Position numbers and translations under genes: made by a program. The notes beneath the pieces are model-generated. The model saw only the letters and a list, made by a program, of their open reading frames with translations. It was not told the DNA's origin and ran no database searches. A stretch of 5,099 nucleotides of DNA. It comes from Spiro-02 sp964465155. Lineage in GTDB: Bacteria > Spirochaetota > Spirochaetia > Sphaerochaetales > Sphaerochaetaceae. This document shows positions 1 to 5,099 of this stretch, piece by piece. The stretch covers positions 1-5,099 of the forward strand of contig CAYXIH010000103.1 of the NCBI GenBank assembly GCA_964465155.1, read 5' to 3'. Position 1 is the first letter of the stretch. Every line of letters starts with the position of its first letter.

Positions 1-71
1 TGGAAGTTGCAAAGACTCTCTACAATGGAGATGCAAAGATAGATTCTGCCCTCAAGAAACTTCAAAAATAA
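1..71 (+). CDS. C-terminal end of an unidentified protein (partial)
   Basis: An open frame entering from the left edge (first full codon at base 3) ends at TAA 69-71 and encodes 22 residues, EVAKTLYNGDAKIDSALKK followed by LQK. The other two forward frames give either an early stop or a cysteine-rich, unlikely peptide, and this tail has normal protein composition. It stops 14 bp before the glycosyltransferase start with no terminator between them, so the two are probably co-transcribed. The amphipathic, lysine-rich end resembles the last helix of some ABC-transporter solute-binding proteins, but 22 residues cannot support a family call. Function is left open. Confidence 0.6.
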   Translation, partial: EVAKTLYNGDAKIDSALKKLQK

Positions 72-85
72 GGCTGGACCGATCA

Positions 86-1237
86 ATGGCTATACTTTGG
101 GTCTATGTGACCATCATCCTGTTCATGGGCCTCTATGCAACGATCATCACCCTTACCAATTTGATAACCATCCGTAGGCAGACCCCAAAGGTACTGAAGT
201 CGGATGGCCCGCTGGTATCGGTCCTCGTCCCTGCCAGGAATGAGGAGGAGCACCTTCGAAAGTGCATTGCCTCATTGACCAAGCAAGACTACCGCAACAT
301 GGAGATCATCGTTCTAGACGACAACTCGACGGATGCCACCTGGTCAATAATCCAAGAGTTCATGGAGTCAGACCCACGGGTCAAGGGAATCAAGGGACAG
401 CCACTACCACAAGGGTGGAAGGGGAAGATATTTGCCATGAAGCAGCTTGAGGAAGCAGCTTCCGGTGAGTATATCCTCTTCACCGATGCAGACACGGTAC
501 ATACTCCAAAAAGCGTCTCATTTGGATATTCGCTGGCGGAAAAGAACCAAGCCTCCTTGGTGTCAGGATATCCATATGAGCATTGCAACTCCTGGTCGAT
601 AGGGACAATTGTCGCCGCCATGGAATTCAACATGGTCATATTTGTCCCCTTGCTCCTGCAAAGCAAGCGCCCCTCTTCATTCTTTGCAATGGCCATCGGG
701 CAATACCTGTTCATCAAGAGCAAGACGTTGCAGGACCTTGGAGGCTTCTCTACCCTCTGCGACAAGATTACCGACGATGTGAACCTGGCCCGGCTCTTTG
801 CACGGAATGGCTACAAGAATATCCTGGTCAACGCAAGCGACGCACTATCGTGCAACATGTATGGGACCACGAAGGAGGCCTTCCGCGGAATGGAGCGGAG
901 TGTGATTGGTGTGCTTCCCCGCAAGGCTTGGCCGTTGATAATCGTTGCAGCGACGGTATTGTTCTCCTTGGCAGTTGCCCCATTGTCGAGCATCGCCCTG
1001 TGGGTTGCATATGCCCTGGGACATACCGCATTCCTCATCCCAGCAATCATGATCAGTGCAGGGACTGTCCTGATGGGAAGCATGTGGACCATTGCTACCA
1101 TCAAGCAGCGGTACTCCGTGTCGGTAGCACTGAGTGGCTGGATGACCTTCCTCTGGATTTGCATGCTGTATGTACATGGTTTGTATCGGACACTCACCCA
1201 CAAAGGGGTTGTCTGGAAAGGGAGAAAAGTTGACTAA
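86..1237 (+). CDS. Membrane-anchored family 2 glycosyltransferase (CrtQ/HpnB-like)
   Basis: This 383-residue protein probably transfers a sugar from a nucleotide donor to a lipid or isoprenoid acceptor at the cytoplasmic face of the membrane. One membrane helix (about residues 4-26) precedes a GT-A fold. The fold starts at VSVLVPARNEEEHLRKCI (44-61), followed by IIVLDDNSTD (74-83), and FTDADT (132-137) is the DXD-type metal and nucleotide-sugar site. Acceptor-side motifs are GQYLFIKSKTLQDLGGF (205-221) and ITDDVNLA (228-235). Three hydrophobic segments follow (about 283-310, 312-337, 347-366), and the protein ends in a VVWKGR motif (375-380). The phrase PLPQGWKGK (106-114) and the VWKGR ending recall CrtQ-type carotenoid-acid and hopanoid-associated glycosyltransferases, as I know those families; the substrate is inference. 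The ATG at 86 is chosen because it keeps the first helix. Its Shine-Dalgarno is weak (AAGG at 70-73, overlapping the previous stop), which fits translational coupling to the upstream gene. Confidence 0.9.
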   Translation: MAILWVYVTIILFMGLYATIITLTNLITIRRQTPKVLKSDGPLVSVLVPARNEEEHLRKCIASLTKQDYRNMEIIVLDDNSTDATWSIIQEFMESDPRVKGIKGQPLPQGWKGKIFAMKQLEEAASGEYILFTDADTVHTPKSVSFGYSLAEKNQASLVSGYPYEHCNSWSIGTIVAAMEFNMVIFVPLLLQSKRPSSFFAMAIGQYLFIKSKTLQDLGGFSTLCDKITDDVNLARLFARNGYKNILVNASDALSCNMYGTTKEAFRGMERSVIGVLPRKAWPLIIVAATVLFSLAVAPLSSIALWVAYALGHTAFLIPAIMISAGTVLMGSMWTIATIKQRYSVSVALSGWMTFLWICMLYVHGLYRTLTHKGVVWKGRKVD

Positions 1238-1245
1238 TTTTGTCG

Positions 1246-1291
1246 AAAAACCCTTAATTTATGGCAAATTTCAAGGTTTTTTATCTTTTTT
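1246..1291 (+). terminator. Weak intrinsic terminator after the glycosyltransferase
   Basis: AAAAACC (1246-1252) can pair with GGTTTTT (1275-1281). The stem continues through TT/AA and AATTT/AAATT, with small bulges, to a five-base loop at 1261-1265. A T-rich run (1277-1291, interrupted by A and C) follows. The stem is AT-rich and bulged, so termination may be partial and some read-through into the next gene is possible. Confidence 0.45.
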
Positions 1292-1294
1292 CCC

Positions 1295-1322
1295 TTGCGT
1301 TTTGAACGTGAAATGCTACTAT
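1295..1322 (+). promoter_or_regulatory. Probable promoter of the H1-like gene
   Basis: TTGCGT (1295-1300) and TACTAT (1317-1322) are separated by 16 bp. TG at 1314-1315 sits one base ahead of the -10, making an extended -10 that can offset the poor -35. Transcription would start near 1329, leaving a leader of roughly 20 bases that contains the AGGAGG site. A similar TGnTACTAT element lies upstream of valS. Confidence 0.45.
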
Positions 1323-1340
1323 TGAGTGGAGAAAGTCAAC

Positions 1341-1346
1341 AGGAGG
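1341..1346 (+). promoter_or_regulatory. Ribosome binding site that fixes the H1-like start
   Basis: A perfect AGGAGG lies 5 bases before the ATG at 1352. The same frame is open back to a TTG at 1295, but that codon overlaps the putative promoter and has no Shine-Dalgarno of its own, so the shorter protein is preferred. Confidence 0.85.
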
Positions 1347-1351
1347 CTCAC

Positions 1352-1534
1352 ATGACCATTCATGAGCAGATCGTAGCACAGTATGAGGCGTATATCGTTG
1401 AAAACGCCAAATTCACAGAAAAGGGCGTCAAGGCTTCCGCAGCGAGAGCACGTAAGGCACTTGGTGAACTTGCAAAGCTTTGCAAGGAACGCAGAAAGGA
1501 AATTCAGGAAGAGAAAGAGAAGGAAACGAACTAA
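1352..1534 (+). CDS. Small histone H1-like (Hc1-type) protein
   Basis: This 60-residue helical protein probably binds DNA in the nucleoid. The core, from ENAKFTEKGVKASAARARKA (17-36) on through LGELAKLCKERRKE (37-50), has the pattern I associate with the short H1/Hc1-like proteins of Bacteroidota and other environmental bacteria: a helix, an EKG(x)KA(S/A)AARARKA basic stretch, then LxxLxKxxRKE. The recognition is from memory of the family, not a search. I count 13 Lys/Arg against 11 Asp/Glu, so it is only mildly basic. It ends in a short charged tail (IQEEKEKETN) rather than the long Lys/Ala-rich tail of chlamydial Hc1. It has its own promoter and strong ribosome binding site, stands alone between two terminators, and is convergent with the TetR gene. 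It could also be a general coiled-coil protein with no DNA role. Confidence 0.75.
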   Translation: MTIHEQIVAQYEAYIVENAKFTEKGVKASAARARKALGELAKLCKERRKEIQEEKEKETN

Positions 1535-1551
1535 TTCGTTCCCAACATACG

Positions 1552-1591
1552 AAAAAAAGATCGGATCCGTTTGGATTTCCGATCTTTTTTT
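1552..1591. terminator. Bidirectional intrinsic terminator
   Basis: A perfect 14-bp inverted repeat pairs AAAAAAAGATCGGA (1552-1565) with TCCGATCTTTTTTT (1578-1591). The 12-base interior can extend the stem through TCC/GGA around a GTTT loop. The GC-containing part is followed by seven T in either direction. It therefore suits both the plus-strand H1-like gene, ending at 1534, and the minus-strand TetR gene, ending at 1608. Confidence 0.9.
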
Positions 1592-1607
1592 GTAGTTTGA
1601 CTTACTG

Positions 1608-2174
1608 TTATAAGATTGTCTGCAGGCCTACGCTGCTGAGCTTGTAGATGAACATTGCTATGTCGGCCGGGGGCTCTTTCATTCCACCCAAGACCCAGCT
1701 CTGGATCAACCCTACGCTTCCCTCCGCCGTGAAGGTGTACAACCACTCCAAGTGGACCCTGTCCAGCCCTTGTGCATATTGGGCCCATTCGGTCATGCAT
1801 TTGTCATGGACGATCTGCAGGATGCTCTTAATGAAATCCTTGTCCCCGTACTCGCCGAACAGGATCTTGCACAAATCCCCATTGCGCTCGATTGACTGGA
1901 AAATATCCTGCAGCAGTGTGGGAATCGAATCACTCTTCAACGACCGTTCGATCGAGGTGACTATCTCTTGGTAGAGCTCCGCCTCAATCTGGTGCAGCAA
2001 GTCATATGGATCAGTATAGTGGGCATAGAAAGTACCCCGGTTTACTTCTGCCTTCTCGCAGATATTCGTCACTGTGATCTTGCTGATCGATTGCTCTTTC
2101 ATCAAGTCCAACAGGCTCTGTCTCAGGACCATCCGGGTATATTGTACTCTCCTGTCCAATTTGTTGCTTTTCAT
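1608..2174 (-). CDS. TetR/AcrR-family transcriptional regulator
   Basis: This 188-residue protein is a one-component regulator that should bind DNA as a dimer and respond to an unknown ligand. The N-terminal domain has the usual first helix (RRVQYTRMVLRQSLLDLM, 8-25). The helix-turn-helix follows (ITVTNICEKAEVNRGTFYAH, 33-52), with the TFYAHY recognition-helix signature. The C-terminal region (about 75-188) contains EGSVGLIQSWVLGGMKEPP (151-169). This resembles the DhaS-like TetR C-terminal type (Pfam TetR_C_8 as I recall it), common in Firmicutes and not tied to one ligand. The start ATG (2172-2174, read on the minus strand) has a GAGGA site 9 bases upstream. The length is normal and nothing looks broken. 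It lies downstream of valS on the same strand without a divergent partner, so no target gene is indicated. Autoregulation is possible but not shown. Confidence 0.95.
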   Translation of the reverse strand: MKSNKLDRRVQYTRMVLRQSLLDLMKEQSISKITVTNICEKAEVNRGTFYAHYTDPYDLLHQIEAELYQEIVTSIERSLKSDSIPTLLQDIFQSIERNGDLCKILFGEYGDKDFIKSILQIVHDKCMTEWAQYAQGLDRVHLEWLYTFTAEGSVGLIQSWVLGGMKEPPADIAMFIYKLSSVGLQTIL

Positions 2175-2300
2175 CCACTACCGTCCTCAATTGCATGTTA
2201 TAGACAATATATACTACTTTTCGGATAAAAAACAGACACACTATTAAAACTTGTTGTTTTTATTTCAAAATGAAAAAGAACGGCTACTAACATACAAAGA
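2175..2300 (-). promoter_or_regulatory. AT-rich leader and probable promoter region of the TetR gene
   Basis: This non-coding stretch between the valS hairpin and the regulator should contain its promoter. Read on the minus strand, TTGAAA (2263-2268) and TAATAG (2241-2246), 16 bp apart, are one weak candidate. TATATT (2206-2211) is a better -10 but has no recognisable -35. The ribosome binding site is GAGGA (2184-2188). I see no clean palindrome that would serve as a TetR operator, so the exact elements remain uncertain. Confidence 0.3.
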
Positions 2301-2340
2301 GAAAGACCACCTGCGCGTTGTATAGCGAAGATGGTCTTTC
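2292..2340 (-). terminator. Probable terminator of valS
   Basis: GAAAGACCA (2301-2309) and TGGTCTTTC (2332-2340) form a perfect 9-bp stem about 20 bases past the valS stop. CGC/GCG (2314-2316 with 2325-2327) may add a short inner stem in the 22-base loop. On the minus strand the hairpin ends in a pyrimidine-rich TCTTTCTCTTTG tract, not a pure T run. Termination is therefore plausible but may be leaky, which would let valS transcripts continue into the TetR gene. Confidence 0.55.
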
Positions 2341-2359
2341 CGGTTGTTTCCTTCAGGTT

Positions 2360-5014
2360 CTAGATAAAGGAGCGGAGCACCTCGATATGCTTGGTTCCCT
2401 TCTCGATTTTCTCCTCGAACTCAGCCTTCTTGGCTTGTTCCTTTGCAATGGCCTCGGCCTTTGCATTCTGCAGGAACTGCTGGTTCTCCAGTTTCTTCAT
2501 GACACCAACCAACTGCCCCTGTGTCTTGGAGATATCGGCTTGGATGCGCTCAATCTCCTTGGAGATGTCTATCGCCTCACGGACGAACACATAGATCTCA
2601 AACCCACTGCCTGCCACAGGCACAGCACCGCTGACATCTGCAGTTCCATCGGCGTCGATGATCAACTCGCCTGCTCCAATGAAGGAGGCCAGCAGCTGGG
2701 CATGCTGAACAAAGAAATCCGTTGCAATGAATCCTGCATCTGGCCTGATGACCACATGCAGCTTCTTCTCTGGGCCAATCTGCAGTTCGCCACGGAGATT
2801 TCTCACCGCCCTCACTGCATCCTGCATCGAGTTGACCTGCTGGGCAGCATCAATGCTCTGGCGTGACTGTGTCCAAGTCGGATACTTGGAGATGATCAAC
2901 TGGTCGTCTACGTTGGGAAGCTTCTCATAGATTTCTTCGGTAATGAACGACAAGAAGGGGTGCATCAGCCTCATGGACTCAGCAAGCAGGTCGATGAGGA
3001 TGGAAACTGCCCGGTCCTTCTCGGCAGGGTCATCGCTGAACAACGACTGCTTGGCAGCTTCGATGTACCAGTCGCAGAAATCGTTCCAGAAGAACTCATA
3101 GATAGCCTGGGCACCATCGTTGTAACGATAGTTCTCCATGGAAGATGCAACCTTTGCGGCAGCTTCGTTCAGCTCATGGTAGATCCATTTGTCCATCGTG
3201 TTGAGCTCTACCTTGGATACATCGACCAAGGTACGTCCCTCTAGGTTCATCAGCAGGAAGCGGGCTGCATTCCAAATCTTGTTTGCAAAGCGTGACCCCA
3301 TCTTGAAGGTATCCATGTCGATGAGGATATCCTGCCCCTGTGTCGCCAGATAGCAGAGGGTAAACTTCATTGCGTCCGCACCATAGATGTCGATGACTTC
3401 CAGCGGGTCAATGCCGTTGCCCAGTGACTTGGACATCTTGCGGCCCTGCTTGTCACGCACCAAGCCTGTGATGTAGATATCCTTGAAAGGCACCTCACCA
3501 GTGAATTCCAAGCTGGCCATGATCATGCGGGAAACCCAGAAGAAGATGATGTCGTAGGCGGTGACCAAGGTCGAAGTTGGGAAGAACTCCTTGAGGTCTG
3601 GTGTGTTCTCAGGCCACCCAAGGGTGCTGAACGGCCACAGCCAGGAGGAGAACCAGGTATCCAGTACGTCATGTTCCTGCTCGATATTGTGGCTTCCGCA
3701 CTTGGAGCAACATGTAGGATCGACGCGTTCCACCATCATCTGCCCACAATCCTTGCAATACCATACTGGGATGCGGTGTCCCCACCACAACTGGCGGGAG
3801 ATACACCAGTCACGGATATTCTCAAGCCAATGGGAGAAGGTGTTCTCCCAGCGCTTGGGGAAGAACTGGACATCTCCTGCCTTCCATGCGTTGAGGGCCT
3901 TCTCAGCCATGCCCGACATCTTCACAAACCACTGCTCCGAGAGATAGGGCTCGATGACGGTTCCACAGCGGTAGCAGTGGCCAACCTCATGGTTGTGCTC
4001 CTTCTCCCCTACCAGGTAGCCTCCTTCGCGCAGTGCTTCAGCCACGAGCTTGCGGGCCTCCACTGCAGGAAGGTTCCTATATGCTTGGGGAGTATTGTCA
4101 TTGAGCGTTCCATCTGGGTTGAGGATATTGATAGTCTCAAGACCATGGCGCTTTCCGCACTCCCAGTCATTGGGGTCGTGGGCTGGGGTAATCTTCACCA
4201 TGCCGGTACCAAACTCCAAATCGACGAACGAGTCGGCGATGATGGGGATCTTCCGGTCGGTCAATGGGAGGGAGAGCTCCTTGCCAATGATGTCCTTGTA
4301 GCGCTCGTCCTCTGGGTTCACGGCAACTGCTACGTCGCCGAACATCGTCTCAGGACGTGTGGTGGCAACGGTGATGTACCCAGATCCATCTGCATAGGGG
4401 TAGCGCACATCGTACAGCTTGCCCGGAAGTTCCTTGAACTCCACTTCGTCGTCTGCCAACGCAGTCCCACAATGGGGACAATAGTTGACCAAGTAATTTC
4501 CTTTGTAGATAAGGCCGCGCTCGTACAGCGTGACAAAGCATTCGCGAACCGCTTGGGAAAGCCCTTCGTCCATGGTAAAACGCTCATGCTCCCAGTCACA
4601 ACTGCAGCCCATCTTCTCCAGCTGGCGTGCAATGATGTCATGGTGCTTGTTCTTGGTCTCCCATGTGCGCTCAATGAACTTCTCACGCCCCAGGTCCTGC
4701 CTGCGCAGCCCCTCGGTGGCGAGCTGACGCTCCACCACGTGCTGGGTTGCGATGCCCGCGTGGTCGGTTCCAGGAATCCACAGCGTCGGGCGTCCTGTCA
4801 TGCGCCAGTAACGGATGACAATGTCCTGCAGGGAGTTGTTCAATGCATGTCCCATATGGAGGATACCCGTGACGTTGGGGGGTGGCATGACGATTGTAAA
4901 GGGCTTTCCAGCTCCTTGTTGGGGCTTGAACATCCCATTCTCTTTCCACGCCTTGTAGATGCGATCCTCGAATTCCTTCGGATCATATGCTTTTTCCAAC
5001 TCCACAGCCTTCAT
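2360..5014 (-). CDS. valS: Valyl-tRNA synthetase (ValRS)
   Basis: This 884-residue cytoplasmic class I synthetase charges tRNA-Val with valine and edits mischarged threonine. The nucleotide-binding signature is PPPNVTGILHMGHALNNS (44-61, HIGH variant HMGH at 53-56), followed by GTDHAGIATQ (82-91). The CP1 editing domain (about 195-345) contains ATTRPETMFGD (217-227) and KITPAHDPND (274-283). The catalytic half resumes with RDWCISRQLWWGHRIPVW (401-418) and DTWFSSWLWPFSTLGWP (452-468), and KMSKS is at 526-530. Zinc-type cysteine pairs are seen at C179/C182, C347/C350, C420/C423 and C436/C439. An anticodon-binding helical domain (about 605-745) precedes a C-terminal coiled-coil arm (about 815-884) that contacts tRNA. 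Length matches bacterial ValRS (B. subtilis type, about 880). All key motifs are intact, with no frameshift. The start ATG (5012-5014 on the minus strand) has a perfect AGGAGG (5022-5027) 7 bases upstream. It appears to be transcribed alone or with leaky read-through to the TetR gene. Confidence 0.99.
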   Translation of the reverse strand: MKAVELEKAYDPKEFEDRIYKAWKENGMFKPQQGAGKPFTIVMPPPNVTGILHMGHALNNSLQDIVIRYWRMTGRPTLWIPGTDHAGIATQHVVERQLATEGLRRQDLGREKFIERTWETKNKHHDIIARQLEKMGCSCDWEHERFTMDEGLSQAVRECFVTLYERGLIYKGNYLVNYCPHCGTALADDEVEFKELPGKLYDVRYPYADGSGYITVATTRPETMFGDVAVAVNPEDERYKDIIGKELSLPLTDRKIPIIADSFVDLEFGTGMVKITPAHDPNDWECGKRHGLETINILNPDGTLNDNTPQAYRNLPAVEARKLVAEALREGGYLVGEKEHNHEVGHCYRCGTVIEPYLSEQWFVKMSGMAEKALNAWKAGDVQFFPKRWENTFSHWLENIRDWCISRQLWWGHRIPVWYCKDCGQMMVERVDPTCCSKCGSHNIEQEHDVLDTWFSSWLWPFSTLGWPENTPDLKEFFPTSTLVTAYDIIFFWVSRMIMASLEFTGEVPFKDIYITGLVRDKQGRKMSKSLGNGIDPLEVIDIYGADAMKFTLCYLATQGQDILIDMDTFKMGSRFANKIWNAARFLLMNLEGRTLVDVSKVELNTMDKWIYHELNEAAAKVASSMENYRYNDGAQAIYEFFWNDFCDWYIEAAKQSLFSDDPAEKDRAVSILIDLLAESMRLMHPFLSFITEEIYEKLPNVDDQLIISKYPTWTQSRQSIDAAQQVNSMQDAVRAVRNLRGELQIGPEKKLHVVIRPDAGFIATDFFVQHAQLLASFIGAGELIIDADGTADVSGAVPVAGSGFEIYVFVREAIDISKEIERIQADISKTQGQLVGVMKKLENQQFLQNAKAEAIAKEQAKKAEFEEKIEKGTKHIEVLRSFI

Positions 5015-5050
5015 GCGGATGCCTCCTGGGGGACTGATATAATAGCAAAC

Positions 5051-5079
5051 ATAGTATCAAAAAAATGTAAGCTACACAA
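5051..5079 (-). promoter_or_regulatory. Probable valS promoter
   Basis: On the minus strand TTGTGT (5074-5079) and TACTAT (5051-5056) are separated by exactly 17 bp, with TG at 5058-5059 forming an extended -10 (TGATACTAT). The start of transcription would be near 5044, giving a leader of about 30 bases that is mostly ribosome binding site. That leaves no room for a T-box or other leader riboswitch, so valS is probably expressed constitutively. Confidence 0.55.
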
Positions 5080-5099
5080 TGAACCGTGGTGCCAGGACA

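Noticed and set aside
289..1203. Several minus-strand open frames opposite the glycosyltransferase
   Set aside because: They overlap an intact GT2 gene with clear motifs, have no start signals, and their translations match no family I recognise.
1295..1351. TTG start giving a 79-residue version of the H1-like protein
   Set aside because: The extra 19 codons overlap the probable promoter, lack a Shine-Dalgarno and do not resemble the family. The perfect AGGAGG sits 5 bases before the ATG at 1352.
1383..1595. 70-codon plus-strand frame overlapping the H1-like gene
   Set aside because: It is out of frame with the supported gene, runs through the terminator hairpin and has no ribosome binding site.
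2190..2240. Possible TetR operator around the TATATA-rich stretch
   Set aside because: I tried pairing GTTATAG with the bases near 2211-2217 and found only chance AT symmetry, not a convincing inverted repeat.
2318..2866. Long plus-strand open frame (182 codons) opposite the valS 3' end
   Set aside because: It lies antisense to well-conserved ValRS sequence, has no ribosome binding site, and its Leu/Cys-rich translation is typical of a codon-bias shadow.
5015..5099. T-box or other leader riboswitch ahead of valS
   Set aside because: The likely promoter is only about 35-65 bases from the start codon, and no T-box bulge motif or terminator/antiterminator pair is visible.

Overview
The window holds four complete genes, one gene tail and the control sites between them. 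It reads as an ordinary bacterial chromosomal segment. I see no insertion sequence, CRISPR array, phage gene, tRNA or rRNA. Base composition looks close to 50% G+C. Shine-Dalgarno sites are good (AGGAGG ahead of two genes) and two promoters look sigma70-like, with an extended -10. The mix of a CrtQ-like glycosyltransferase, a short histone H1-like protein, a Firmicutes-style TetR regulator and this valyl-tRNA synthetase suggests a spirochaete of the Sphaerochaeta type. That placement is inference from gene style; a ValRS phylogeny would decide it.

Layout, left to right. Bases 1-71 are the last 22 codons of a plus-strand gene I cannot name. Fourteen bases later (86-1237, plus) comes a membrane-anchored family 2 glycosyltransferase, probably in the same operon. 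A weak, AT-rich terminator-like hairpin follows. Next is a promoter and a 60-residue histone H1-like protein (1352-1534, plus). A 14-bp stem flanked by A and T runs (1552-1591) lies between it and the convergent TetR-family regulator (1608-2174, minus), and can terminate both. About 185 bp of AT-rich spacer carries the probable tetR promoter region and a hairpin at the 3' end of valS. The right half is valS (2360-5014, minus), complete and intact, with a strong ribosome binding site and its own promoter near 5051-5079.

The genes do not form one pathway. valS is a housekeeping translation gene, the H1-like protein is probably a nucleoid protein, the glycosyltransferase probably builds a glycolipid or a glycosylated isoprenoid, and the regulator has no obvious adjacent target. 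I found no convincing undescribed system here. The most useful second looks are the H1-like protein, the unassigned glycosyltransferase operon and the orphan regulator.
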